This document shows, in pieces, positions 18,824-26,307 of a stretch of DNA of 64,000 nucleotides; the first letter of the stretch is position 1; each line of letters opens with the position of its first letter. The position numbers and the translations under genes were made by a program. Source of the DNA: Streptomyces sp. HUAS 15-9. GTDB lineage: Bacteria > Actinomycetota > Actinomycetes > Streptomycetales > Streptomycetaceae. Below the pieces are notes generated by a model. That model saw only the letters and a program-made list of their open reading frames with translations, was not told the DNA's origin and did not search any database. The stretch spans positions 5,456,001 through 5,520,000 of the forward strand of contig NZ_CP106798.1 of assembly GCF_025642155.1 (NCBI RefSeq), in the 5' to 3' direction.

Positions 18824-18842
18824 TTAGGTGAGGCTTGCCTCA
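18824..18842. promoter_or_regulatory. Iron box (DmdR/IdeR-type operator)
   Basis: TTAGGTGAGGCTTGCCTCA matches the 19-bp actinobacterial iron-box consensus TTAGGTTAGGCTAACCTAA at 15 of 19 positions and keeps the dyad. It lies 49 bp before the VOC gene and 13 bp after the alcohol dehydrogenase stop. It predicts Fe(II)-DmdR repression of the VOC gene. Confidence 0.65.
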
Positions 18843-18890
18843 GTTCGCGCCCCCGCGTCGGAGTATGTTGGGCAGCAGGAGGTGCACACG

Positions 18891-19274
18891 ATGACTGTGC
18901 AGCTGAACCACACCATCGTCGCCGCGCACGACAGCCACGTCTCGGCCGATTTCCTCGCCGGTCTCCTGGGGCTCGAAGTGGGCGCGGACTACGGCCCGTT
19001 CGTACCGGTCGGGATACCCAACGGGGTGACGCTGGACTACATGGACACCGCCGGCGCCATCACCCCGCAGCATTACGCCTTCCTGGTCTCCGAGGGCGAC
19101 TTCGACGCGATCTTCGCCCGCATCGGGGAGGCGGGCCTCACCTACTGGGCGGACCCGTTCCACAGCCGTGCCGGCGAGATCAACACCAACGACGGCGGCC
19201 GCGGGGTGTATTTCGACGACCCCTCCGGCCACCGGATGGAGATCCTCACCCGACCGTACGGGAGCGGGAGTTGA
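18891..19274 (+). CDS. VOC (glyoxalase/dioxygenase) superfamily protein
   Basis: A 127-aa protein with the paired beta-alpha-beta-beta-beta modules of the vicinal oxygen chelate fold. Candidate metal ligands are the His in LNHTI, the His in PQHYAF and the Glu in RMEILTRP; the DPSGHRMEI ending is typical. The substrate is not predictable (dioxygenase, glyoxalase or resistance-type). ATG 18891 has CAGGAGG upstream. The iron box just upstream suggests iron-controlled expression, unusual for this family. Confidence 0.85.
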   Translation: MTVQLNHTIVAAHDSHVSADFLAGLLGLEVGADYGPFVPVGIPNGVTLDYMDTAGAITPQHYAFLVSEGDFDAIFARIGEAGLTYWADPFHSRAGEINTNDGGRGVYFDDPSGHRMEILTRPYGSGS

Positions 19275-19313
19275 GCCGGCGCACGGAGAAGGCCCCGCCG
19301 TCGCCCTGCGGCC

Positions 19314-20591
19314 TCAAAGGCGGCTGTACGTCTCGATGTCCTCCGTGAACTCCTCGATCGCCCGTGCGGTGAGCGTCGGCCGGGTGTCCGCGATGGCGGC
19401 CATGTAGTCCTCGGTCGTGGCGGGCTGTCCCCGGCGATGCGTGACCTCGCGTTCGAACGCCGTCTGCGCGCCCTTGCGGGCGGCGTATTCGATGTCGGCC
19501 GGGGTGAACAGCTCGCTGGCCTCGACAAGCCGGGTGAGGTCCACGGAGTCGGCGGCGGCCCGGAGATAGCGGGTCCAGATCGCGGCGCGGGCGGTGGGGT
19601 CAGGGGGGCCGATGGGGATGACGTAGTCGAACCGGCCCGGCCGCAGAAAGGCCGCGTCGAGGGACCGTACCGAGTTGGTGGCGCACGTCAGCAGGCGTGT
19701 GTCGTGCTCACGGAAGACGGGGATGAGTTTGAGCAGCTCGTTGGTCACCCCGTGGCCGGGATCGACGGCCTTGCCGGACCGTGCGCCGGCGATCTCCTCG
19801 ACCTCGTCGATGAAGAGCAGCACCGAGTCCAGCTCCGCCAGGTCCGCGAACGCCTGGCGCAACGCCACGGCCAGCCCCTCGTCCGTGTCGGCCGCGAGCC
19901 GGGACGGGAAGAGCTCCACGAACGGCCAGCCGAGCCGGGAGGCCACCGCTTTGGCGAAGCTGGTCTTTCCCGTGCCGGGCGGACCGAACAGGATGACCGC
20001 CTTCGGCGGGGCGACGGCGAAACGGTCGGCCAGCGCCGGTTCCGTCAGCGGAAGCACGACACGGCGTTCGACGACCTGCTTCTCCCGCTCCATGCCGGCC
20101 ATGGCGTCCCAGAGCCCGTCGGGCAGCATCCGGCCGCCCAGCGCGGCCAGGACCTCGGCGTTGGCGGTGTCGTCCGGTTCGATCTTCTCGTAGTAGGTCA
20201 GGTCGTCGCGGAGCCGGTACCCGGAGTTCTCCAGGGCCTTCGTGCCGGCGGCACCGGCTGGCAGCAGGGCGCTGACGCGCCGTACGCCGAGCGTCCGCAG
20301 ACGTCGTTCCAGCTCGGTGAGGAGCGCGCTGCCGATACCGCGCTCGCGCCAGCGGGAGGCGAGCGCCAACAGCAGGACCCAGCCTCGCGTGCCGCCCCTC
20401 TGCGCCACGGCCATGCCGACCAGCTCGTCGCCGACCACCGCGACCACGGCCGTCTGACCGCTCTGTGCCGCCGCCATCACCTCGGAGACCGGAAACACGG
20501 GGTCCTCGTCGGCCAGCCGGCTCTGCTCCCAGATCCGGATCGCCTGGTCGAGATCGCTGTCGTGATAGTCGCGCAGATGCCATGCGGGCAT
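19314..20591 (-). CDS. GNAT acetyltransferase-AAA ATPase fusion protein
   Basis: A 425-aa two-domain protein. The N-terminal GNAT domain (about residues 5-135) has an acetyl-CoA loop RERGIGSALL and a typical ENSGYRL end. The C-terminal AAA module (about 175-420) has Walker A GPPGTGKT (203-210), Walker B LLFIDEVEE (258-266), sensor LTCATNS and the Arg-finger region FLRPGRFD. The AAA part resembles FtsH/CDC48-type single-ring ATPases without the protease. Start at ATG 20591; an in-frame GTG at 20600 is possible. Role unknown: an ATP-driven remodeller coupled to acetylation is an inference. It sits next to the mobile-looking island. Confidence 0.85.
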   Translation of the reverse strand: MPAWHLRDYHDSDLDQAIRIWEQSRLADEDPVFPVSEVMAAAQSGQTAVVAVVGDELVGMAVAQRGGTRGWVLLLALASRWRERGIGSALLTELERRLRTLGVRRVSALLPAGAAGTKALENSGYRLRDDLTYYEKIEPDDTANAEVLAALGGRMLPDGLWDAMAGMEREKQVVERRVVLPLTEPALADRFAVAPPKAVILFGPPGTGKTSFAKAVASRLGWPFVELFPSRLAADTDEGLAVALRQAFADLAELDSVLLFIDEVEEIAGARSGKAVDPGHGVTNELLKLIPVFREHDTRLLTCATNSVRSLDAAFLRPGRFDYVIPIGPPDPTARAAIWTRYLRAAADSVDLTRLVEASELFTPADIEYAARKGAQTAFEREVTHRRGQPATTEDYMAAIADTRPTLTARAIEEFTEDIETYSRL

Positions 20592-20809
20592 GGCCCTCAC
20601 CTCACGTCATCCCTGCCTCCAGGCTGCGCCGCGCCTGCCGGGGCCGCATCCGGAGGTACGCGGGTTGTCGCTGCGCGACGCACGGGTGGAGCCCGCACCG
20701 ACACCCGTCCCCATATGCCATATTGCGAAATGCCACATTACGAACAAAAGCCAAAAACTGAGCATCGAATGCTGAGCGCCGAACGCCGAGCACCGACGAA
20801 AGGCACGTC

Positions 20810-21538
20810 ATGAAGATCGCAGTCATGGGCGGTACCGGGCTGATCGGGTCGCAGGTCGTGAAGAACCTGAATGCCGCCGGGCACGAGGCGGTACCGCACT
20901 CGCAGTCCACCGGGGTCGACGTCATCAGTGGCCGGGGACTGGACGAGGCGATGGCGGGAGCCGACGTCGTCGTCAACCTGACGAACTCCCCGACCTTCGA
21001 CGAAGCCTCCCCGGCCTTCTTCCAGACCTCGATGGACAACCTTCTGGCCGCGGCCCACAAGGGCGGTGTCGGCCACTTCGTCATCCTCTCGATCGTCGGC
21101 GTGGACCAGGTGCCGGAGCTGGACTACTACCGGGCCAAGGCGCTCCAGGAGCAGCTCCTCGCGGCCGGTCCGATCCCCTACTCGATCGTCCGGGCGACGC
21201 AGTTCATGGACTTCATGGACGCCGTGCTGTCCTGGACCACCGAAGGTGACACCGTCCGGCTGCCCGCCACGCCGATCCAGCCGATCGCCTCCAAGGACGT
21301 GGCCGCCGCCGTGTCGGACGTCGCCGTGGGTGCCCCGCTCAACGGCATCCGCAACATCGTCGGCCCCGAGGTCTTCGCCCTGGACGAGCTGGGCCGGATC
21401 ACCCTGACCCACAAGGGCGACAGCCGTACCGTCGTCACCGACCCCACGGCCGGCATGTTCGCCGTGGTCAAGGGCGACGTCCTCACCGACAAGAACGCCC
21501 ACCTGGCCACCACCCGCTACACGGACTGGCTCGCCTGA
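20810..21538 (+). CDS. NAD(P)-binding SDR/NmrA-like protein
   Basis: A 242-aa atypical short-chain dehydrogenase with the N-terminal Rossmann motif GGTGLIGSQV and the continuation LSIVGVDQVPELDYYRAKALQE typical of NmrA/YwnB-like NAD(P)H-binding proteins. These act as quinone or carbonyl reductases or redox-sensing regulators. The ATG is preceded by GAAAGG. The last 589 bp, through 21540, recur almost identically at 26776-27364, so this is the complete copy flanking the toxin island. Confidence 0.85.
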   Translation: MKIAVMGGTGLIGSQVVKNLNAAGHEAVPHSQSTGVDVISGRGLDEAMAGADVVVNLTNSPTFDEASPAFFQTSMDNLLAAAHKGGVGHFVILSIVGVDQVPELDYYRAKALQEQLLAAGPIPYSIVRATQFMDFMDAVLSWTTEGDTVRLPATPIQPIASKDVAAAVSDVAVGAPLNGIRNIVGPEVFALDELGRITLTHKGDSRTVVTDPTAGMFAVVKGDVLTDKNAHLATTRYTDWLA

Positions 21539-21540
21539 CC
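20952..21540 (+). repeat. Left 589-bp direct repeat (3' part of the SDR gene)
   Basis: Matches 26776-27364 along its full length. By eye the only difference is T/C in GGCGG(T/C)GTCGG near 21067/26891. It begins inside the SDR gene at TGGCGGGAGCC and ends 2 bp after its stop codon. The two copies are in direct orientation with 5.2 kb between them. Confidence 0.9.
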
Positions 21541-21545
21541 TGCGT

Positions 21546-21992
21546 TCACCGGCCGCCGGTGGTTTCGATGTGGTACCTCGTCAGCGCGAACAGGATCAGA
21601 ATGTCGAGCGTCATCACGGAGATGGCCCACACCGGGTAGTGCGGAACGAACATGAACTGGGTGATCAGGCTGATCCCCGCCGTCGCGGCACCGGCCCCGC
21701 GGCCCCAGCTCTTGTTCATCAGGACTCCCAGGCCGGCGACGACGAGCGCCACTCCGACGACGAGGTGAATGACGCCCCAGCCGCGTCTCCCTGACAGGAT
21801 CACCGCAATCCTCAGCGACTGCAGCCGGCCCTGCCAGGCCCAGGACGACCACCGGGGCGTCGCTGACGCCGGGCTGCCGGGGGTTTGACGCCGGTCGGGC
21901 AGGGCACTCCGGTACGGCCCGGTCCGCTGTGCCGATGTGACCAGTCGGCCGGGTGGCGGGGTAGAGGGGAGGATCACGTCATCTCGGCTCAT
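21546..21992 (-). CDS. Small membrane protein with DUF7144-like C-terminus
   Basis: A 148-aa ORF. The C-terminal ~80 residues (WGVIHLVVGVALVVAG, then SWGRGAGAATAGISLITQF and YPVWAISVMTLDILILFALT) give three membrane helices very like the end of DUF7144 membrane proteins. The expected first helix of that family is missing; the first ~65 residues are hydrophilic and unrelated, so the gene may be an internally deleted or fused remnant. Its ATG overlaps the stop codon of the CdiI-like gene (ATGA), implying translational coupling. It is the last gene of the toxin operon, right at the island edge. Confidence 0.55.
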   Translation of the reverse strand: MSRDDVILPSTPPPGRLVTSAQRTGPYRSALPDRRQTPGSPASATPRWSSWAWQGRLQSLRIAVILSGRRGWGVIHLVVGVALVVAGLGVLMNKSWGRGAGAATAGISLITQFMFVPHYPVWAISVMTLDILILFALTRYHIETTGGR

Positions 21993-22678
21993 CTGCTTTT
22001 CGGTCCCTGTTCCTGGCTGGCATGCGGTCCAGTGAGCAGGTCAGCGACAAGTGCGAGCCAGGCACCCGGTGAGTATGGGGCTGGGGGATCGACCTCCATG
22101 CCCAACTCGGCGACGGCAATGGCGTAGTCGGAATCGTCGAGATCGAGCGAGAGGAACTCGTGGACCTCCCCGATCAGTCGGGCGACGAGATGTGGGTCTG
22201 TCGAGACCCGGTAGTCCTCGACGGCCGAGGCGTGGTCGGTGAACTCGTCGGGCATGTCCTGCGAGAACCAGCCCCCGAGGAACTGGCCCAGCTCGGGGAA
22301 ACGGGCATGCCACTCCCAGTGGGTGGCGGGGATGGCCGGCGGCGGGACCTCACCCGCCTCGATGCTGCGCTTGATGTGGTCTGCGAGGCAGCGGAGCCAC
22401 TGCTGGACCTCGCCCCCAGCGAGGCCGATGTCAGGGATCGCGTAGAACTCCCCGAGCCGCAACCGCAGTCGCCCTGGCGGATTCTCGGCGTAGTCACGCA
22501 ACTGTCGCTCGGCGATGGACAGAGCCCACGGTCGGCTGTGCCACGTCTGACGGAGATAAGCGGTCAGGGCTGCGCCGGGCTCGTCCGGGGTGTCGTCCGC
22601 CGGGTGCCCGAGGTAGGCGCGCATGACCTGGTCGAGCTCGCCATACCGGCGGTCGTGTTCGAGGGGGCTCAGGGGCAC
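21989..22678 (-). CDS. CdiI-like contact-dependent inhibition immunity protein
   Basis: A 229-aa cytoplasmic protein. Its C-terminal half (FPELGQFLGGWFSQDMPDEF, DHASAVEDYRVSTDPHLVARL, then AELGMEVDPP ... WLALVADLL) matches the CdiI_2-type immunity family that neutralises RNase A-like CdiA toxins. The N-terminal half (LEHDRRYGELDQVMRAYLG to FYAIPDIGLAGGEVQQWLRC) may be a diverged second module. GTG 22678 follows GAGG. It lies 21 bp after the orphan RNase A-like cassette, as expected for its cognate partner, and is coupled to the downstream membrane-protein ORF. Confidence 0.75.
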   Translation of the reverse strand: MPLSPLEHDRRYGELDQVMRAYLGHPADDTPDEPGAALTAYLRQTWHSRPWALSIAERQLRDYAENPPGRLRLRLGEFYAIPDIGLAGGEVQQWLRCLADHIKRSIEAGEVPPPAIPATHWEWHARFPELGQFLGGWFSQDMPDEFTDHASAVEDYRVSTDPHLVARLIGEVHEFLSLDLDDSDYAIAVAELGMEVDPPAPYSPGAWLALVADLLTGPHASQEQGPKSR

Positions 22679-22699
22679 GGTGGTCAGCCTCTGCGATCG

Positions 22700-23014
22700 C
22701 TACAGGTAGATGGGAAAGGTGGCATGGACGGCGAAGCCGTGTGGGACGGAGTCGTCCCGCTTGAGGGTGACGCGGGCGGCTCGCACATCGACGGGCTCCC
22801 GCCCGGCCAGCATCATCGCCTGCAGGAGGACGCGTCCGACCGGCTCGGACCGGGACGGCCACGACGCCTCGATGGTCAGACGCGAGCGTGTCGACTGGGC
22901 GAGCCAGCGGTGGATCAGCTGCTCGTTGGCGGTGACGACCTGCTGGGTGGCCCACTGGGCGGTTTCGCGGTCGGGGTAGGTGGCGGAGCGAGTGGGCACT
23001 TCCGGTCCCTTCAC
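22700..23014 (-). CDS. Orphan, N-terminally truncated RNase A-like toxin cassette
   Basis: A 104-aa ORF matching the C-terminal two thirds of the bacterial CdiA-CT RNase A domain: SATYPDRETAQWATQQVV, WLAQSTRSRLTIEASW, EPVGRVLLQ, ARVTLKRDDSVPHGFAVHAT. It lacks the preceding HVGKTDEQL-type segment that carries the catalytic His and Arg, and the family's final ThrxTyr is ThrPhe here. With a GTG start and a poor ribosome site, it is probably a displaced, inactive toxin tip kept beside its immunity gene. It starts 38 bp after the upstream immunity gene. Alternatively it is a donor cassette for recombination into the main toxin gene. Confidence 0.68.
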   Translation of the reverse strand: MKGPEVPTRSATYPDRETAQWATQQVVTANEQLIHRWLAQSTRSRLTIEASWPSRSEPVGRVLLQAMMLAGREPVDVRAARVTLKRDDSVPHGFAVHATFPIYL

Positions 23015-23052
23015 GGGTGTTGTGCGGGCGTCGGTCGGGTGGTCGCGGACGG

Positions 23053-23538
23053 CTAGTCGTCCTCGAAACGCCAGAGCACCAGGACGTTCTCGTCCGACAC
23101 ACCGAGAAGGCAGATGTCGATGGTGGTCCCGGCCAGGACGTTGGCGTGAAAGGACGAGGACAGGAAGTCGCCCTCTTCGCCGTCTTCCGCGTGCCCGTGG
23201 TTGGTGAAGAAACGTGCGCCGTTTCCCGTGGCCCTCAAAATTTCCCGCAGGCAGGCGTCGCGTTCCGTGTCCGGCGCATGAAGGGATTCACTGGGGCCGT
23301 ACAGAAGCGATCCGGTTGAGATCAGTCCGGCCAGCTCCATGGCCTGACGGGGTGAGATCTCCAGGATGCTGTGCTGCAGCTCCTGGCGGTCTACCTGGCT
23401 CAGCACGGGGTTACCCTGGATCGCTTCCATCACCGTGTCGTGCCAGTCCGCGCCTCTGCGGGCGACGAGTGCGGCGAAGGACTGACGCTCCTCGAAACGT
23501 CCTTGCGCGCACGCGGGCAGACCGGTCTTTTCCTTCAC
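23053..23538 (-). CDS. Candidate immunity protein for the adjacent toxin
   Basis: A 161-aa cytoplasmic protein of no family that I recognise, with a helical N-terminal half (FEERQSFAALVARRG, QVDRQELQHSILEISP) and a beta-rich C-terminal part ending SSFHANVLAGTTIDICLLGV then LVLWRFEDD. GTG 23538 has GAGGAGAGGG upstream and lies only 19 bp after the toxin stop codon, on the same strand. Immunity function is inferred purely from this position, which is invariant in polymorphic toxin loci. The rather AT-tolerant codon use resembles the toxin gene more than the core genes. Confidence 0.62.
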   Translation of the reverse strand: MKEKTGLPACAQGRFEERQSFAALVARRGADWHDTVMEAIQGNPVLSQVDRQELQHSILEISPRQAMELAGLISTGSLLYGPSESLHAPDTERDACLREILRATGNGARFFTNHGHAEDGEEGDFLSSSFHANVLAGTTIDICLLGVSDENVLVLWRFEDD

Positions 23539-23557
23539 AGACCCTCTCCTCGTGCGC

Positions 23558-25252
23558 TCATGGCAGCCTCGGCATGGATGTGTAGACCACATACGGCGGG
23601 TGAAGGCCGTTCTTGTACTTGAGTACGACCTCTACCGAGTGCGCGTCCTGAGCCGCACTCGCCCTCGGGTTCCCCGACGTAATGGTACGCCCGGTCACAG
23701 AATTGAACTCCACTGGATCCAGCTTCAGGATCGAGTTGTCGGCGCGCGGCCTGGAGAGCCATCTCTTAATCTTTTCCTGGTTGTCCACACCTTCGTTGCG
23801 CTGGCCTGAATTAGCGGGCGGGCCCACATACTCCACCGTGTTTTGTGTGTATTTCTGGGCGGATGTCAAATCGGTGAAGCTGGAGGCGGCGGGAATCGTC
23901 GGTTGGTCTCTGAGCCGCTGCGCCAGTTGCTCATCGGTCTTGCCCACGTGTTTGTCGATGACGTGGCTGTTGTGAATACCTTCCTGATTCGCCAGGTCGA
24001 TCGGATATGCATGGTTGTCCTCGCTGTCCCCCGGCACCGTGTACAGCGGGTTTCCTTTGAAATCGGTCAGGGCCCGCGCGCCGAATGCCTCAGCCCGAGC
24101 GGATTCCGCATTGAAGGTCGGCGCGCTCGTGTAAGCCTCGTCCAGCGCCGACATCAGGTCCTGGACGCGTCGAACCTGACGGTGAACCCGGTTGTTGTAG
24201 GTGGCGACAGCGTCGTTCATGGCGCCTTCGTCAGTGTGCAGGACGATACCGACTGATACGTCTGTGACCAGTCCCTTTCCTACGTGCCACAGCCCCTTCA
24301 TCACGCTCTTGGCGTCCGTGATGTCCAAGTTTCGCGGATCGAGCTCCTTGATGCTGTCCTCGACGGCTTGCCGATAGATCCGGTGCAGGTCGTCGCGAAC
24401 GTCTTCCGCCGCCTGGGCCACGTTGTACACGGCATCGACCATGGCATCGCAGGTGTCGAACAGAACGGCGAAGACAGGGTGACTGGTTCCCCTTTTGCGC
24501 GCGCCGTCGTTCGCCCAGTCGTAGCCCTCTCGGGTCTTCCCCCAAGCAGACGTCCCCCACAGCGTGCTGCAGAACTGCCGCATGGCGTCGTACCACTCCT
24601 GGTTGGACTGGTCGGTGATGCCGCCGACGAAGCTGGTCAGCATCCCGTCCACCATGCTGAGCGTGGTCTGAGGCATCCTCCAGGTCTCAGAGATCTTGTA
24701 CAGCCGCAGGTGATTGGGCAGTGGGAGGATCTTCGCCGCCTTGCCCCAACGGCACTCGTGTTCCAGCAGCGGGCGCATGATGGTGAGCACTGCGGCTTCC
24801 AGCCCCTCCAGGGCTTTTTGCGCGAAGTCCTGGCCGGCGTCGACGTCCCCCCACTCGAAGTCGGTGACCGGTCCGTACTTGGGCGGTGTGTCGATCACAT
24901 GCGGAGCGGGTCGCTGTGTCGGTTGACCTGTTGACGAGGGGTTCGTGGCGGCGTCGGCCGCCGCGTAGTTGTTGGCGGTGCTGGTGAATCCGACGCCGGC
25001 ACCACCGACGCTCACCACGGACTTGGCCCACACTTCGAGGAACCAATTGGTGACTTTCACATAGGTTTTCGTGAAGTCCTTCATGGCCGAGCCGTTGCCG
25101 CCGCCGTCCGGATACCGTGCCAACTCGTCCAGGAACGCCTTGATCCCCTTGTCGAGAGGGTCCTGTTGGCCGGCGACGTTCGTGGAGACCTGGTAGAGGA
25201 CCGATGGCGTCACATCGATCTTCCCTTGCCCGGGGGCCGCGGGGGTGGCCAT
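23558..25252 (-). CDS. Putative type VII-secreted polymorphic toxin, RNase A-like C-terminus
   Basis: A 564-aa protein in three parts. An N-terminal helical trafficking region (about residues 1-105) ends in NNYAAADAA, matching the YxxxD/E export signal of type VII secretion. A long helical middle (about 110-420, e.g. VDGMLTSFVGGITDQSNQEW and VHRQVRRVQDLMSALDEAY) follows. The C-terminal toxin domain (about 425-564) resembles the CdiA-CT RNase A family: His435 in DKHVGKTDEQL, Arg446/448, and Thr558 in VVYTSMP are candidate catalytic residues. The family's Tyr after the Thr is Met here. The ATG overlaps the WXG100 stop codon (TGATG). It probably cleaves RNA in competitor cells. Confidence 0.78.
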   Translation of the reverse strand: MATPAAPGQGKIDVTPSVLYQVSTNVAGQQDPLDKGIKAFLDELARYPDGGGNGSAMKDFTKTYVKVTNWFLEVWAKSVVSVGGAGVGFTSTANNYAAADAATNPSSTGQPTQRPAPHVIDTPPKYGPVTDFEWGDVDAGQDFAQKALEGLEAAVLTIMRPLLEHECRWGKAAKILPLPNHLRLYKISETWRMPQTTLSMVDGMLTSFVGGITDQSNQEWYDAMRQFCSTLWGTSAWGKTREGYDWANDGARKRGTSHPVFAVLFDTCDAMVDAVYNVAQAAEDVRDDLHRIYRQAVEDSIKELDPRNLDITDAKSVMKGLWHVGKGLVTDVSVGIVLHTDEGAMNDAVATYNNRVHRQVRRVQDLMSALDEAYTSAPTFNAESARAEAFGARALTDFKGNPLYTVPGDSEDNHAYPIDLANQEGIHNSHVIDKHVGKTDEQLAQRLRDQPTIPAASSFTDLTSAQKYTQNTVEYVGPPANSGQRNEGVDNQEKIKRWLSRPRADNSILKLDPVEFNSVTGRTITSGNPRASAAQDAHSVEVVLKYKNGLHPPYVVYTSMPRLP

Positions 25253-25563
25253 CAGGCGGCTCCCCAGCCGCGCAGGACCGCCTTGTGCGCTGCCGCGTAA
25301 TTGATGTGGCCGGTGGTGACGTACTGGTGCAGCCACTTCTGGGCTGCCTGCAGGTCCTGTGCGGAGCGGTCCCATTCATCGAGCTTCTGGACGAAGATCT
25401 CGCGGGCCTCACCCTTCCAGGACAGTACGACCGGTTCGACGCGGTCGTAGAGGTCGTCCAGCGTGCCGTTGAGCTGTTTGAGGATGTCTTCCAGTTCGAC
25501 GGCTAGTTCGTGGAGTGTGGCGAACGAGACTGATATGTGGTCGCCGTCGGCACCCGTCGACAT
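25252..25563 (-). CDS. WXG100-like protein (ESX secretion partner)
   Basis: A 103-aa, all-helical protein with the central WxG motif in VVLSWKGEAREIF (about residue 49), two flanking helices (LHELAVELEDILKQLNG, WDRSAQDLQAAQKWLHQY) and a C-terminal INYAAAH segment resembling a degenerate YxxxD/E signal. WXG100 proteins form helical hairpin dimers that escort substrates through ESX/type VII systems. Its stop codon overlaps the toxin start by one base, so the two are translationally coupled and likely form a secreted pair. Confidence 0.82.
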   Translation of the reverse strand: MSTGADGDHISVSFATLHELAVELEDILKQLNGTLDDLYDRVEPVVLSWKGEAREIFVQKLDEWDRSAQDLQAAQKWLHQYVTTGHINYAAAHKAVLRGWGAA

Positions 25564-25621
25564 GATTCCCCCTTGGAGTCGGTGACCGTGTTTGCGTGGC
25601 CGGTACGTGGCGCTGCGAGCG

Positions 25622-26047
25622 TCAGAAGCCGTCCAGGCTGCTGCGTGGGCGAGCCAGTGTGTCGTCGGCTCCTGTATGCGGCGTGGAGAGTTTGTCTACC
25701 TCGCTGTTGACGTCCACGTGGATACGACGCATCTGTTCGAGCACCTGCAGATCGTCGGCACTGAAACCGTCACGGCTCATCCGTACGGCTTGCTCCAGGC
25801 CCTTCATCACTTCCCGGATACGTACGGCGTCCTCCGCGGCAGCACGATGGAACTCCCGGTACGCCGTTGCCGCCGGGCCCCGCCAGCCGGCCTCGATACG
25901 GTCGACGAGTTCGTCCATGCGCTTGATCTGTTTGTCGAGGTGGTCCTGCATCTCGCCCAGATCACCGGCGAGCTTTGTCAGGCCCGTGGACGACACATGC
26001 AGGTCGGGACCGCCGTTCTCACCCTTACTTGTGCCTGGTGCCCCCAT
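25622..26047 (-). CDS. WXG100-like protein, first gene of the toxin operon
   Basis: A 141-aa helical protein. A short disordered N-terminus (SKGENGGPD) precedes helices with the WxG turn AGWRGPAATAY (about residues 54-64) and a longer helix after it (AAAEDAVRIREVMKGLEQA), ending in a disordered tail. The ATG at 26047 has GGGGGAT upstream; longer in-frame starts would add low-complexity sequence. It is the second WXG100-like protein, 58 bp upstream of the first, consistent with an EsxA/EsxB-like heterodimer or separate chaperones for the toxin. Confidence 0.78.
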   Translation of the reverse strand: MGAPGTSKGENGGPDLHVSSTGLTKLAGDLGEMQDHLDKQIKRMDELVDRIEAGWRGPAATAYREFHRAAAEDAVRIREVMKGLEQAVRMSRDGFSADDLQVLEQMRRIHVDVNSEVDKLSTPHTGADDTLARPRSSLDGF

Positions 26048-26095
26048 GCCGTATCCCCCACCATGTCGGCATCTCGCGTCTCGACTAACCTCAGG

Positions 26096-26101
26096 ATCAT
26101 A
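26096..26101 (-). promoter_or_regulatory. Possible -10 element for the toxin operon
   Basis: TATGAT on the minus strand lies about 50 bp before the first WXG100 start. No convincing -35 is seen at 17 bp. The surrounding 26048-26307 interval contains no other gene. Confidence 0.25.
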
Positions 26102-26307
26102 CGAAGAAGCACCGAGGTGGAGGCGCGGGGCCGCCAGTGACGCGGGTGGGCTCGCGCCGTCGGCAGGAGCAGTCGTCGCGTTCCGGGCCGCCGTCACCGT
26201 CGGTCGAAACCGGCGTGGGCCAGTCGGGCAGGACGCCCCCAGTTCCGCTCAGCCTGCGGCGTTATGTGACCCATGGGCCGCAGCCGGCTGTCGGGTGGAC
26301 CAGCCCG

